Assembly (NCBI RefSeq): GCF_016786325.1
Contig: NZ_JADWYU010000103.1
Span: 1 to 64,000 of the forward strand
DNA: 64,000 bases
Source of the DNA: Frankia nepalensis
GTDB lineage: Bacteria > Actinomycetota > Actinomycetes > Frankiales > Frankiaceae
Direction of reading: 5' to 3'
In this document: in pieces, positions 45,303-54,910 of the stretch
Position numbering within the stretch: position 1 is the first letter of the stretch
Layout: every line of letters begins with the position of its first letter
Notes under the pieces: generated by a model
What the model was told of the DNA's origin: nothing
Seen by the model: only the letters and a program-made list of their open reading frames with translations
Database searches by the model: none
Program-made: the position numbers and the translations under genes

Positions 45303-46561
45303 ACGCCGTCGCCGTCCCCGGCCAGCCGGACCGCCCGGGCCAGGCCGCGCCGGCCGTGGAAACTCCCGCGGACGAGTCGCCGGAACGGCTCGCCCGAGCC
45401 GCGTTGTCGCACCTAGTCGGGTACGGCAACACACGGCTTGCCCAGCTGCTGCGCACCCATGGCCCGGCGGAGGCCTGGGACCGGGTGCGCGCCGACCACC
45501 CCGACATCGAGCCGCGCCGTGACCTCGACCGCCTCCATCAGGCCGGCGGATGGCTGCTGTGCCCCGGGGACCCGGGCTGGCCGCCCGGGCTCGACGGGCT
45601 GGCCCGGGCGGCTGAGGCGGCCGAGCCCGAGTACGGCGCGCCGCTGGCGCTGTGGATCCGTGGCGACGCCGACCTCACCGACGGCCACCGATGGGGCGTG
45701 GCGGTCGTCGGCAGCCGGGCGGCCACCGCCTACGGACTGCACGTCGCCGGCGAGCTGGGCTGCTCCCTCGCCGAGCGGGACTGGACCGTCGTCTCCGGCG
45801 CGGCGTTCGGGATCGACGCCGCCGCGCACCGTGGCGCGCTGGCCGGCGGCGGGCGGACGGTGGCGGTCCTCGCCTGCGGCGTCGACGTGCCCTACCCGGT
45901 GGCGCACGCCCGGCTGCTCGACGATATCCGTGACCACGGGCTGCTGGTCAGCGAGGTGCCGCCCGGGAGCCCGCCGCTGCGGCGGCGTTTCCTGATCCGG
46001 AACCGGCTGATCGCCGCGCTGACCAGGGGCACCGTGCTCGTCGAGGCGGGCCCGCGCAGCGGCGCGCTCAGCACGGCCCGCCACGCCCGCCGGCTCGGGC
46101 GCGCGCTGATGGTCGTGCCCGGACCGGTGACCAGCGCGATGTCCGCCGGCTGCCACCGGCTGCTGCGCGACCACCGGGAGGAATGCGCCCTGGTCACCGA
46201 CGCCCTCGATGTCGAGGAGGAGATCGGGCCGGTCGGCCGGGCGGTGCGCCCCGCGACGGGCCAGCCCGCGGGGCCGCGCGACGACCTGCCCGCCGTGGTA
46301 CGTGCGCTGCTGGACGCGATGCCGGCGCGCGGCACCGTCGGCGTCGCCGTGCTCGCCGCGCGGATCGGCCAGCGGCCGCGAGACGTGCTGGCCCTGCTCG
46401 GCCCGCTCGCGGGGGAGGGCCTCGTCGAGGCCCGTCCGGACGGATACCGGCTGACCGCGCTGGGCCGGCAGCCCGCCAGGCGGCCCACGCCCCCGAAACG
46501 CGCCGGCGAACCAAATGGCCAGGAAGACGGATTGTTCCCGGCGCGGGAGGTGCGCCCATGA
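45299..46561 (+). CDS. dprA: DNA processing protein DprA
   Basis: Loads RecA on incoming single-stranded DNA. About 420 residues. The Rossmann-like core holds VAVVGSRAATAYG, VVSGAAFGIDAAAHRGALAG, VAVLACGVDVPYPVAHARL, RFLIRNRLIAALTRGTVLVE and SGALSTARHARRLGRALMVV. A C-terminal winged helix (VAVLAARIGQRPRDVLALLG) follows. GTG at 45299 overlaps the comM stop. The stop overlaps the next ORF (ATGA). No dedicated uptake-pore genes are in this window, so the role may be general recombination. Confidence 0.94.
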   Translation: MNAVAVPGQPDRPGQAAPAVETPADESPERLARAALSHLVGYGNTRLAQLLRTHGPAEAWDRVRADHPDIEPRRDLDRLHQAGGWLLCPGDPGWPPGLDGLARAAEAAEPEYGAPLALWIRGDADLTDGHRWGVAVVGSRAATAYGLHVAGELGCSLAERDWTVVSGAAFGIDAAAHRGALAGGGRTVAVLACGVDVPYPVAHARLLDDIRDHGLLVSEVPPGSPPLRRRFLIRNRLIAALTRGTVLVEAGPRSGALSTARHARRLGRALMVVPGPVTSAMSAGCHRLLRDHREECALVTDALDVEEEIGPVGRAVRPATGQPAGPRDDLPAVVRALLDAMPARGTVGVAVLAARIGQRPRDVLALLGPLAGEGLVEARPDGYRLTALGRQPARRPTPPKRAGEPNGQEDGLFPAREVRP

Positions 46562-47151
46562 TCTCGAGTGTCGAGCTGGCTCCCCTGCGGGCCGCGCTGC
46601 GGCTGGTCCAGCGAGACCTCGACGCCGGCTCGCCGAGCGGTCCCGGCCTCGACGCCGAGCCGGGCGCCGAAGGCCTGGACGCGGGTGGCGAGGCCGTCGT
46701 CGCGGGCACCGGTCGTTTCCGGCTGGTCGCCACCGAGCAGGGCGTCTTCGTCGCCCTGCCAGACGGGCGGTTCTGGGTGGGCGGAGCCGGGGCGCTGCCG
46801 CTGGCCGATCCGCGCGGCGAGCACGCCGACAGCGCCGCCGCGACCGTCGCGGTCGCCATGGGCGCGCAGGAGTGCCTCTCCGAGCTGCTCTGGCACCGCT
46901 GGCCACGCTGCCCGGAGCACGGCGCGACCCTGCGGGCCGAGACCGCCGACGGCGAGGCGGTCTGGTGCTGCGGCGTTGGCCACCGGGTGGCCGCGGTCGG
47001 CGGGCTCGCCCGGGCGATGACGCGCCCGCCCGCCTCCCCGGGCACCGGCGTGCCCGCCGCGGTCCAGGACGAGCGGCCCGGCCCGGACGCCGCGGGCGCG
47101 GCGGGCGTGGACGCGGACGGCGCGAACGGGACGGAGCCGGAGGTTGTCTGA
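46558..47151 (+). CDS. Hypothetical protein in the dprA operon
   Basis: A 197-residue protein I do not recognise. The central part (VVAGTGRFRLVATEQGVFVALPD, ECLSELLWHRWPRCPEHG) looks folded. It ends with a cysteine/histidine pattern, CPEHG ... WCCGVGH, that could bind a metal. The last ~45 residues are Ala/Gly/Pro-rich. ATG overlaps the dprA stop by four bases, so it is translated with dprA. xerC follows after 27 bp. No transmembrane or signal segment. Confidence 0.7.
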   Translation: MISSVELAPLRAALRLVQRDLDAGSPSGPGLDAEPGAEGLDAGGEAVVAGTGRFRLVATEQGVFVALPDGRFWVGGAGALPLADPRGEHADSAAATVAVAMGAQECLSELLWHRWPRCPEHGATLRAETADGEAVWCCGVGHRVAAVGGLARAMTRPPASPGTGVPAAVQDERPGPDAAGAAGVDADGANGTEPEVV

Positions 47152-47178
47152 CGGCGCCCGGGCGGGTGAAGTAGCGGC

Positions 47179-48267
47179 ATGGCGCGAGGTGGGGCGGAGC
47201 AGGCGCAAGGTCTGGCGGGGCAGGCGCGGGGCGGGACGGGGCGGGACGGCGGCGGCGGCGACCCTGGCTGGGACCGCGCGGTGGCCGCGTTCGTGGACTA
47301 CCTGGCCGCGGAGCTGAACAGGTCACCGCGGACGGTGCGCGCCTACCGAGCCGATCTCGCCAGCCTGCGTGCGCACGCCATCCGGCTGGGGCGGCCCGAG
47401 CTTGCCGCGTTGGACCTGGCCGTGCTGCGTGACTGGCTGGCCAGCCAACGCGCGGCGGGCGCGGCGCCGGCCACGCTCGCGCGCCGCTCGTCCGTCGCCC
47501 GCGTCTTCTGCGCCTTCGCCGCGCGCCGGGGCCACCTGGCCACCGACGTCGCGGCCCGGCTCGCCGGCGTGCGCGCCCCCCGGCGGATCCCACGGGTGCT
47601 CACCGCGGCGCAGGCACGCGTCCTGCTGGCCGGTCCGCCCGCGGACCAGGCACCAGGCCCGGAGGGCGGCACCGCGGCGGGCCAGCCGGATGACGGCCAG
47701 CCGGGTGACGACCCGGCGGGGCAGAGCCGCCGTGGCGCCGGTCGTGGGCCGCTGGCCACCGCCATGCGGCTGCGCGACGACGCCGTGCTCGAGCTGCTCT
47801 ACGCGACCGGCGCGCGGGTGTCGGAGCTGTGCGGTCTCGACCTGGATGACATCGACCATGAGCGACGGCTGCTGCGGGTGACCGGGAAAGGCGACCGGCA
47901 ACGCGCGGTGCCGTACGGCGTCCCGGCTGGGCGGGCACTCGCGTCCTGGCTGCGCGCCGGCCGCCCCGAGCTCGTCACCGCGGCGTCCGGGCGCGCGCTG
48001 CTGCTCGGCGCCCGCGGCGGCCGGCTGGACCCACGGGCCGTCAGGCGGATCCTGGCCGACCGGCTCGCGGCGACCGGAAGCCCCGACGGGGTGACCCCGC
48101 ACGGCCTGCGGCACAGCGCGGCCACCCACCTGCTCGACGGCGGCGCGGATCTGCGCGCGGTGCAGGAACTGCTCGGCCACGCGAGCCTCGCGACCACCCA
48201 GATCTACACCCACGTCACCCCGGAACGGCTGCGCTCCGCCTTCGAGCGGGCGCATCCGCGTGCCTGA
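47179..48267 (+). CDS. xerC: Tyrosine recombinase XerC
   Basis: Site-specific recombinase that resolves chromosome dimers at dif with XerD. 362 residues, lengthened by a Gly-rich N-terminus and a ~35-residue linker ([20 protein letters not shown]). The N-terminal SAM-like domain contains [20 protein letters not shown]. Catalytic residues are visible: Arg in [12 protein letters not shown], Lys in [10 protein letters not shown], His-Arg in [19 protein letters not shown], His in [15 protein letters not shown], where Y is the nucleophile. The 3' end overlaps the convergent M23 gene by 64 bp. Confidence 0.93.
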   Translation: MARGGAEQAQGLAGQARGGTGRDGGGGDPGWDRAVAAFVDYLAAELNRSPRTVRAYRADLASLRAHAIRLGRPELAALDLAVLRDWLASQRAAGAAPATLARRSSVARVFCAFAARRGHLATDVAARLAGVRAPRRIPRVLTAAQARVLLAGPPADQAPGPEGGTAAGQPDDGQPGDDPAGQSRRGAGRGPLATAMRLRDDAVLELLYATGARVSELCGLDLDDIDHERRLLRVTGKGDRQRAVPYGVPAGRALASWLRAGRPELVTAASGRALLLGARGGRLDPRAVRRILADRLAATGSPDGVTPHGLRHSAATHLLDGGADLRAVQELLGHASLATTQIYTHVTPERLRSAFERAHPRA

Positions 48268-49250
48268 TCCCCCAAGCCCAGCGGCGGCCGGCCGGCATCC
48301 CCACGCGCCGGGCGCGCCGCCGCCACGCCGGTCCCGGGCCGGGCCTGGAGGGGGAGAAGGCGGGGAGGCAAGGGCAGCAGGAGGGCCAGCGGGCTGAGGT
48401 AGTCCGCGCCGCGTCGCAAGCCCCAGTGCAGGCACGGCGCCGGCGCGCAGCCCTGGTGGCCTGGCGCCAGCCGCCCGAGCGGCGTCCCGGCCGTCACCCG
48501 CTGGCCGGCGGTGACCAGCACCGTCAGCGGCTCGTACGTGGTGCGCAGCGGTCCATGAGTGACCGCGACGACGCCTCGGCCGGCGAGCACCCCCGCGTAG
48601 CTCACGACACCGTCGCCCGCGGCGCGCACCAGCGCGCCGACCGGAGCGGCCAAGTCCACGCCCCGGTGCCCCGCGCCATAGGGCGCCCGCGGCGGCTGGA
48701 ACGGGCGTCGCGCCAGCAGCGGCCCGTCGAGCGGCGCCCGCCACCGGGCCGGGTCGGCGGCCGGATCGTCACCCGGACCAGCCTCGGCGGCCGCCAGCCC
48801 AGCCGTGGCGCCGGCTCGCGCGTCACCGCCAGGCCCCTGCTCGCCGGTCGGCGCCACGACCGGTGAGGCCGTGGCGGTGGGCGGGAGCGTGGCGGTGGGC
48901 GGCGTAGGGGGTGACGGCATGGCGGGTGGGGAGGCGGTCATGGTCAAGCCGCTGGCCACGCCGTCCGTCGGCGCGGCCGCGGGCCGTTCGCCGGCCGTCG
49001 CCGTCGCCGTCGCCGTCGGCGGTGGGGCGGGCGGGGCCCCGGGCCCCCCCCGGGGAATGGGGCCCCCCCCCCCCCCCCGGGGGGGGGGGGGGGGGGGGGG
49101 GGGGCCGGGGGCGGGGGGGGCGGGGGCGGGGGGGGGGGGGCCGGGGCCGGGCGCCGCGGACACCCGCGGCGAATGGGGCCAGCCGAACGCCAGCAGGGTG
49201 GTCAGCAGGGCCGCCGCGACGAGCGGTCGAGGGTCGGGCAAGGGGGCCAT
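48204..49250 (-). CDS. Secreted M23 (LytM/NlpD-like) domain protein
   Basis: About 348 residues, probably exported. The signal-like start [20 protein letters not shown] is followed by a long Pro/Ala/Thr/Gly linker, then an M23 domain: [20 protein letters not shown] (zinc-binding HxxxD), [38 protein letters not shown]. The usual HxH reads CLHWGLRRG, so the first His is Cys; the domain may be inactive or act as a hydrolase activator. The linker crosses the G/C homopolymer tract at 49032-49150, so the frame between signal and domain depends on an uncertain length. Same place as in M. tuberculosis, before rpsB. Confidence 0.75.
   Translation of the reverse strand: MAPLPDPRPLVAAALLTTLLAFGWPHSPRVSAAPGPGPPPPAPAPPAPGPPPPPPPPRGGGGGPIPRGGPGAPPAPPPTATATATAGERPAAAPTDGVASGLTMTASPPAMPSPPTPPTATLPPTATASPVVAPTGEQGPGGDARAGATAGLAAAEAGPGDDPAADPARWRAPLDGPLLARRPFQPPRAPYGAGHRGVDLAAPVGALVRAAGDGVVSYAGVLAGRGVVAVTHGPLRTTYEPLTVLVTAGQRVTAGTPLGRLAPGHQGCAPAPCLHWGLRRGADYLSPLALLLPLPPRLLPLQARPGTGVAAARPARGDAGRPPLGLGDQARGCARSKAERSRSGVTWV
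49032..49150. other. G/C homopolymer tract inside the M23 linker, probable sequence error
   Basis: Long C runs then G runs (over 20 consecutive G) with almost no A or T for ~115 bases. It resembles 40782-40870. Translated on the minus strand it gives a poly-Pro/poly-Gly linker. The exact length is doubtful and a frameshift could be hidden here. Confidence 0.75.
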
Positions 49251-49576
49251 CGGGACTCCAGGACGGGCCGCTGGGATCGCGACCGGGGACGGGCGGCGAA
49301 GGTTGGAGGACCTGCCCGTCCCCGGTCGCGGCCGCCGGCCCGGGGGCTGTGACCGGCGCGGCACACGATGCGGGCGGCGGGCCGGCCGCGCCAGGCTCCG
49401 GCCGCCAGCTGTGGACGACGCCGCCCCTGTGGACATCCGCCTCGCTCGTCCGTTCGACGGCGCGGCGGCCGCCGGTCCGCCGGAGTGGCCGCCGGCGCCG
49501 GGCCGGCCGGGCCACGGCGCCGCGTGCCCGGCGGCGAGCCGGTGACGCCGAGCGGCGAAGGCGCGCCGTGGCCGAG

Positions 49577-49837
49577 TATCATCAGCTGCGGAGCTCCGCG
49601 AGGAGCTCACTTCGCACGCCCGCTCCCGGCGGGCGCGACGGCCCGGTGCCTCTCAGAGGTCACCAGCGGCCCGCGCGCTCCGTCGCCGCCCGGCTCATCG
49701 CCGATGTGGCAGGGAGGGCTCCCTCGGTCCGTCGCTTCGCGGCGGTAGGAGCTGACCGGGCGTCAGGGGCCCGGCATGAGCCGCGGCCGACAACCGAGGC
49801 GATCCGGCTGCGCGCCGGACAGGAAGGAGCGGCGGTC
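49577..49837 (+). promoter_or_regulatory. rpsB promoter and structured leader
   Basis: TATCAT (49577-49582) is a plausible -10 box. It is followed by a perfect hairpin GAGCTCC-GCGA-GGAGCTC (49591-49608) with a GNRA-type loop, then ~200 bases of leader without an ORF. AAGGAGC sits before the rpsB ATG. S2 is autoregulated in other bacteria, and such a leader would be the place for it (inference). Confidence 0.45.
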
Positions 49838-50668
49838 ATGGCCGTCGTAACGATGAAGCAGCTGCTGGAGAGCGGCGTCCACTTCGGGCACCAGACCAAG
49901 CGCTGGAACCCGAAGATGAAGCGCTACATCCTCACCGAGCGCAACGGCATCTACATCATCGACCTGCAGCAGACCCTGTCGTACATCGACCGCGCCTACG
50001 ACTTCGTCAAGGAGACCGTCGCGCACGGTGGCACGGTGCTGTTCATCGGCACCAAGAAGCAGGCTCAGGAAGCGGTCGAGGAGCAGGCCCGCAGGGTCGG
50101 GATGCCCTACGTCAAGGAGCGTTGGCTCGGCGGCATGCTGACCAACTTCTCCACGGTCTACAAGCGCCTGCAGCGGCTCAAGGAGCTCGAGGAGATCGAG
50201 CTGACCGGTGGCACCGAGGTCCGTACCAAGAAGGAGCAGCTCGTCCTCTCTCGGGAGAAGGCGAAGCTCGAGCGGACTCTTGGCGGTATTCGCGACATGT
50301 CCCGCGTGCCCAGCGCGGTGTGGGTCGTCGACACCAAGAAGGAGCACATCGCGGTCGGTGAGGCCCGCAAGCTCAACATCCCGGTCGTCGCGATCCTGGA
50401 CACCAACTGCGACCCGGACGAGGTCGACTACCCGATCCCCGGCAACGACGACGCGATCCGCAGCGCCGCGCTGCTCACCCGGGTCGTGGCGGACGCGGTC
50501 GCGGCGGGCCTGATGTCCCGCGCCGGCGCGAGCGCCAGCGACGTCAAGCCCGAGCAGCTCGCCACTGACGAGCCGCTGGCCGAGTGGGAGCAGGAAGTCC
50601 TGCGCCGTGACGCCGAGGCGGTTCCCGCCGAGGCCGTCACTCCGGACCCGGTCGGCTCGTCGGTCTGA
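49838..50668 (+). CDS. rpsB: 30S ribosomal protein S2
   Basis: Small-subunit protein of 276 residues: [79 protein letters not shown] and [20 protein letters not shown]. The C-terminus beyond ~245 is a variable acidic tail. ATG at 49838 with AAGGAGC upstream. A large hairpin follows, separating it from tsf. Confidence 0.97.
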   Translation: MAVVTMKQLLESGVHFGHQTKRWNPKMKRYILTERNGIYIIDLQQTLSYIDRAYDFVKETVAHGGTVLFIGTKKQAQEAVEEQARRVGMPYVKERWLGGMLTNFSTVYKRLQRLKELEEIELTGGTEVRTKKEQLVLSREKAKLERTLGGIRDMSRVPSAVWVVDTKKEHIAVGEARKLNIPVVAILDTNCDPDEVDYPIPGNDDAIRSAALLTRVVADAVAAGLMSRAGASASDVKPEQLATDEPLAEWEQEVLRRDAEAVPAEAVTPDPVGSSV

Positions 50669-50680
50669 GCAGAGGACCTT

Positions 50681-50727
50681 GGGCGGGGCCACCTGTTCGT
50701 CCCGGGTGGCCTCCGGTGGCCCCGCCC
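50681..50727 (+). terminator. Terminator or attenuator between rpsB and tsf
   Basis: GGGCGGGGCCACC and GGTGGCCCCGCCC form a perfect 13-bp stem with a 21-base loop, 12 bases after the rpsB stop. The remaining spacer to 51067 has no gene and presumably carries a tsf promoter. Confidence 0.75.
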
Positions 50728-51067
50728 GCCTGTCTTCTGAAGACTCCCACCCCGATGTCGGGCCTCGCCTGACGAACTGGCTCGGGCCGGCCCGCGGCCG
50801 ACGCCTGCTGGGCCCGCGTCCGTCCACCTTGTCCACTCGGGAACGACGCGGGCCTTGCCGTTGCCCGGCCGGGAACCTCGGAACTGGATAGCCGGCTGGC
50901 CGGCGGTCAGCCTTTCAGAGCCGGGACGCGCCCTACCCGGGCGCCTTGGCCCGCGATGACGACACCCACCGCGGCCCGTGGGGCCGGCGGCGGACGTCAG
51001 ACGCCGTACGTCCGCGCCGGGTGACCGGCGCTATCCAACGACCGCACCCAGAACGGGATGAACGAAG

Positions 51068-51682
51068 ATGGCACAGATCACCGCGGCGGACATCCGGAAG
51101 CTCCGTGAGGTAACCGGCGCCGGGATGAGCGACGTCAAGAAGGCCCTCGTCGATCACGACGGCGACTTCGAGAAGGCGAAGGCCTGGCTGCGCGAGAAGG
51201 GTCTCGCCGGCGTCGCCAAGCGGTCCGGCCGGTCCACCGTGAACGGCCTCGTGGACTCCTACCTGCACCGCACCGACCCGCAGCTGCCGCCGACCATCGG
51301 CGTCCTGATCGAGCTGCGCTGCGAGACCGACTTCGTCGCCAAGACCGACCAGTTCAAGCAGCTGGCCCGCGACGTCGCCCAGCACATCGCGGCCGCCGAC
51401 CCGCTGTACGTGACCGCGGACGCGATCCCGAACGAGGTCCTCGAGCAGGAGAAGCGGATCTACGAGGCCGCCGCCCGCGAGGAGGGCAAGCCGGAGCCCG
51501 CGATCGCCAAGATCGTCGAGGGCAAGCTGAACGGCTACCGCAAGAGCGTCGCCCTGCTTGACCAGCCGTGGGTGAAGGACAACAAGGTCACCATCGCCGC
51601 GCTCGTCGAGGAGGCTGGCGCGTCGCTCGGAGAGAAGATCGAGGTGGGTCGCTTCGCCCGCTTCAACATCCGCCAGGCTTAG
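51068..51682 (+). CDS. tsf: Elongation factor Ts
   Basis: Guanine-nucleotide exchange factor for EF-Tu. 204 residues, the short actinobacterial form. N-terminal UBA-like domain (ITAADIRKLREVTGAGMSD), LREKGLAGVAKRSGRSTVNG, the core IGVLIELRCETDFVAKTDQF (contains the TDFV motif that contacts EF-Tu) and the C-terminal KDNKVTIAALVEEAGASLGE. ATG at 51068, after GGGATGAACGAAG. Confidence 0.96.
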   Translation: MAQITAADIRKLREVTGAGMSDVKKALVDHDGDFEKAKAWLREKGLAGVAKRSGRSTVNGLVDSYLHRTDPQLPPTIGVLIELRCETDFVAKTDQFKQLARDVAQHIAAADPLYVTADAIPNEVLEQEKRIYEAAAREEGKPEPAIAKIVEGKLNGYRKSVALLDQPWVKDNKVTIAALVEEAGASLGEKIEVGRFARFNIRQA

Positions 51683-51892
51683 CGCCTCCGGGCCGGGCTA
51701 CCGGTGTCGCCGCCAGCGCGCGGTGGCCGGTGGCCCGGCCCGACCCGTCTGTCGCCGAAAGGGCCCTCCGGCCCGACCCGCGGTCGGGGTGGGGAGCGGT
51801 CGCCGGGCTTCCGGCTGGATGCGGCAGACTGCAGTCAGCGAGGACCTCCGGCCGACCCGCGGGGCCGCCGGCGCCGCCAAGGAGGCGCAGTC

Positions 51893-51943
51893 ATGATGAT
51901 TGAGCCCGCCTCCGAAACCTCTGTGGGGAGTGGCCACCCGTGA
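51893..51943 (+). CDS. 16-residue leader peptide ORF overlapping pyrH start
   Basis: ATG at 51893 follows a near-perfect ribosome-binding site (AAGGAGG, 51879-51885) at seven bases, stronger than that of pyrH itself. The frame encodes [16 protein letters not shown] and ends TGA at 51941-51943, which overlaps the pyrH GTG (GTGA). It is in a different frame from pyrH, so it is not an extension. Most likely a translated leader that couples ribosomes into pyrH and could regulate it. Confidence 0.6.
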   Translation: MMIEPASETSVGSGHP

Positions 51944-52719
51944 CCGATCATGTCGAGGTGGCCACCGGGGCTGAGAACACCGAGCCCAGGTGGTCGCGCG
52001 TCCTGCTCAAGCTCTCGGGCGAGGCGTTCGCCGGCGGGGACGCCTTGGGTATCGACCCCGTCACCGTTTCGGCCATCGCGCGCCAGGTGGCACAGGTCGC
52101 CCGAACCGGCATCGAGGTGGCGATCGTCGTCGGCGGGGGCAACATGTTCCGCGGCCAGGCGCTCGCCGAGCGTGGCATGGACCGCGCGCGCGCCGACTAC
52201 ATGGGCATGCTCGGCACCGTGATCAACTCTCTGGCCCTGGCGGACTTCCTCGAGCGGGAGGGCACCGTCACCCGGGTGCAGACCGCGATCGCGATGGGCC
52301 AGGTCGCCGAGCCCTACCTGCCGCTGCGCGCCATCCGGCACCTGGAGAAGGGGCGGGTGGTCATCTTCGGCGCCGGTCTGGGCGCGCCCTTCTTCTCGAC
52401 GGACACCACGGCCGCGCAGCGTGCCCTGGAGGTCAAGGCCCAGGCGGTGCTGAAGGCGACCAAGGTAGACGGTGTCTACGATTCCGACCCGCACACCAAC
52501 CCGGCGGCTGTACGTTTCGACACGCTCACCTATGGTGAGGTACTCGCTCGTGGGCTGAAGGTCATGGATGCCACGGCGATCAGCCTGTGCATGGACAACG
52601 CGATGCCGATCGTCGTCTTCGACCTACTGACCGAGGGAAACATCTCCCGCGCCGTTCGAGGTGAGAAGATCGGGACTCTGGTCAGTGTCGACGCCTACGG
52701 AACGGAAGGACAGCGGTGA
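51940..52719 (+). CDS. pyrH: Uridylate kinase
   Basis: Bacterial UMP kinase (amino-acid-kinase fold, hexamer) making UDP. 259 residues: [93 protein letters not shown] and [12 protein letters not shown]. The first ~22 residues are a non-conserved tail; GTG at 51940 overlaps the leader ORF. Its stop overlaps frr (GTGA). The tsf-pyrH-frr order is near universal. Confidence 0.96.
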   Translation: MTDHVEVATGAENTEPRWSRVLLKLSGEAFAGGDALGIDPVTVSAIARQVAQVARTGIEVAIVVGGGNMFRGQALAERGMDRARADYMGMLGTVINSLALADFLEREGTVTRVQTAIAMGQVAEPYLPLRAIRHLEKGRVVIFGAGLGAPFFSTDTTAAQRALEVKAQAVLKATKVDGVYDSDPHTNPAAVRFDTLTYGEVLARGLKVMDATAISLCMDNAMPIVVFDLLTEGNISRAVRGEKIGTLVSVDAYGTEGQR

Positions 52720-53273
52720 TCGACGACACACTCCTCGAGGCCGAGGAGAAGATGGACAAGGCCGTCTCGGTTGCCAAGGAAGACTTCGCCAACATCCGGA
52801 CGGGCCGTATCACGCCCGCCGTGTTCTCGAAGATCCTCGTCGACTACTACGGCGCTCCCACTCCGGTGCAGCAGCTGGCATCGTTCCACATCCCCGAACC
52901 CCGCATGGTCATCATCACGCCCTATGACAAATCGTCACTGGGTGCCGTGGAGAAGGCCATCCGCGACTCTGACCTCGGTGTCAACCCCGGTAACGACGGT
53001 TCGATCATCCGGGTCGTCTTCCCCGAGCTGTCCGAGCAGCGCCGCCGCGACCTCGTCAAGGTGGCCCGGACCAAGGCCGAGGAGGCCCGGGTCAGCATCC
53101 GCAACGTGCGTCGGCACGCCAAGGAGGCGCTGGACCGGATCGTGCGTGACGGTGAGGCCGGCGAGGACGACGGGCGCCGGGCGGAGAAGGACCTCGACGA
53201 GGCGACCCACCGTTACGTCGCCCAGGTCGACGAACTGCTCAAGACCAAGGAGTCGGACCTGCTCTCGGTCTGA
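52716..53273 (+). CDS. frr: Ribosome recycling factor
   Basis: Splits post-termination ribosomes with EF-G. 185 residues, the standard length: [80 protein letters not shown] and the C-terminal helical arm ([20 protein letters not shown]). GTG start overlaps pyrH by four bases. Confidence 0.97.
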   Translation: MIDDTLLEAEEKMDKAVSVAKEDFANIRTGRITPAVFSKILVDYYGAPTPVQQLASFHIPEPRMVIITPYDKSSLGAVEKAIRDSDLGVNPGNDGSIIRVVFPELSEQRRRDLVKVARTKAEEARVSIRNVRRHAKEALDRIVRDGEAGEDDGRRAEKDLDEATHRYVAQVDELLKTKESDLLSV

Positions 53274-53538
53274 GCGGCGAGCGGGGAAGATCACGTTGTC
53301 CGCCGTGTCCAGGTCGGATTGGCTGTAGGCGGACGGCGGGAGGCCCGGCGCTGGTCCCCGCGTCGCGTCGAGGCGGCCGCGCGGGAGACTGGCCGCGCGG
53401 CCAGTGACGCGCGGTGCACACTTCGCGAACCCGGAGCCTCGCGTGCCGGAGTGACGAGCCGACCGACGCGCGAGTGGCCCACGACGTCGGGTTGGGAGAC
53501 GATCCCCGGACCGACAGTGACGTGACCGAAGGGACGAG

Positions 53539-54819
53539 GTGAGCGAAGGTCTGCGCGCCAGCGCGCCCGGAGTCTCCGCCGAATCCGGGGTCCCTGCCCG
53601 AGCCGGGGTTCCTGGCGTATCGGCGGAGCCGATCGGTGAGGTCCGGGAGCTGGCCGGGGAGGTTCGGGAACCCGGAGTTCCCGCTGGATCCGGGATCCCT
53701 GCCCGATCCGGGGTTCCTGCCCGATCCGGGGTTCCTGGCGTATCGGCGGAGCCGTTCGGTGAGGTCCGGGAGTCGATCGGTGAGGTCCGGGAGCCAGCCG
53801 GTGAGATCCGGGAGCCGACCCAGCGGGCCTACCGGGAGGTTCGCGGCGAGCAGGCAGGCGAGCGGGCACCGGAATCCGTGCGCGTCCACGCGGACGCGGC
53901 CGTGGGGGAGGAACCCGGCGAGTCGGCCGTCGCCGCGTCAGGGGCCGTTGCCATGAGCTCACCCGCGACAGCCAAGCCGCCGCCTTCCCGCCCGGGCCGG
54001 CGGCGGATCCGCGCCGGGCGTAACCTGCCGGCCGCCATCGCGGTCGGCGTCGTGCTCGGTGCCCTGATCCTGGTCCCCCTGTTCACCCTCAAGGCGGGAT
54101 TCGTCGGCGTCGTCAGCGTGGCGGTGGCGATAGGCACCTTCGAGGTGGTCCGCGCCCTGCGGCTGGCGGGTCTGCGCCCCTCCCTGCCTCCGCTGGTCGC
54201 CGGCGCCGTGGCGATGCCGGTCGCCGCCTACCTGGGCGGCCCGGGCGCGCTGGTCGGCGCGCTGGCGGTCACCGTGCTCGCCGCGGCGGCGGCGCGCGCC
54301 GTCGGCGAACCGGCGGGCCTGCTGGAGGACCTGGCGGCCACGGTCTTCGCCGCCGTCTACGTCGGCTTCGCCGCCGGGTTCGCCATGCTGCTCACCGCGC
54401 AGGCCGATGGCCACTGGCGGGTGGTCGCCTTCCTCGGCACGGTCGTCGCGAGCGACATCGGCGGCTACACCGCCGGAGTGCTCTCCGGTGGGCGCCACAA
54501 GCTCGCGCCCACCGTGTCGCCCGGCAAGTCCTGGGAGGGCTTCGCGGGCTCGGCGCTGGCCTGTGTGCTGGTCGCGAGCGTCGTGGTCGCCTGGCCGCTG
54601 GGCGGCCATGTCTGGCAGGGGGTGCTGCTGGGGCTCGCGGTGGTCTGCACCGCGACCGTCGGTGACCTCGGCGAGTCGCTGCTCAAGCGCGACATCGGCA
54701 TCAAGGACATGGGCAACCTGCTGCCCGGCCACGGTGGGATCATGGATCGGCTCGACTCCCTGTTGTGCACGGCTCCCGTCGCCTGGCTACTGATCACAGC
54801 TTTCCTGCCGCCGAGCTGA
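53539..54819 (+). CDS. cdsA: Phosphatidate cytidylyltransferase
   Basis: Integral membrane enzyme making CDP-diacylglycerol. The CDS signature is complete near the C-terminus: [20 protein letters not shown] followed by DRLD. About eight hydrophobic segments start at [20 protein letters not shown]. The family-length protein would begin at ATG 53953. The open frame to GTG 53539 adds ~138 residues of tandem peptide repeats ([20 protein letters not shown]) encoded by palindromic repeat DNA. Whether the extension is translated is uncertain; no strong ribosome-binding site marks either start. The 53274-53538 spacer shows no gene. Confidence 0.9.
   Translation: MSEGLRASAPGVSAESGVPARAGVPGVSAEPIGEVRELAGEVREPGVPAGSGIPARSGVPARSGVPGVSAEPFGEVRESIGEVREPAGEIREPTQRAYREVRGEQAGERAPESVRVHADAAVGEEPGESAVAASGAVAMSSPATAKPPPSRPGRRRIRAGRNLPAAIAVGVVLGALILVPLFTLKAGFVGVVSVAVAIGTFEVVRALRLAGLRPSLPPLVAGAVAMPVAAYLGGPGALVGALAVTVLAAAAARAVGEPAGLLEDLAATVFAAVYVGFAAGFAMLLTAQADGHWRVVAFLGTVVASDIGGYTAGVLSGGRHKLAPTVSPGKSWEGFAGSALACVLVASVVVAWPLGGHVWQGVLLGLAVVCTATVGDLGESLLKRDIGIKDMGNLLPGHGGIMDRLDSLLCTAPVAWLLITAFLPPS
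53568..53825. repeat. Palindromic-element array inside the cdsA N-terminal extension
   Basis: Repeated blocks of GATCCGGGGTTCCTGCC (reverse complement of the GGCAGGAACCCCGGATC flank at 60.5 kb) alternate with the core hairpin ATCGGC-GGA-GCCGAT (53619-53633) and its variant at 53742-53756, then GGTGAGGTCCGGGAG repeated four or five times. All keep the cdsA frame open and yield repeating peptides. Related to the free elements at 25.0, 39.7 and 60.5 kb. Confidence 0.8.
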
Positions 54820-54910
54820 CGGAACGTACCGCGCGTTCGTGCGCAGTGTGTTGCTCGCCCGCCGACGTGGACACCTGCCCGCGCGTCCGGTTTGGCACAC
54901 TGGATGGGCC

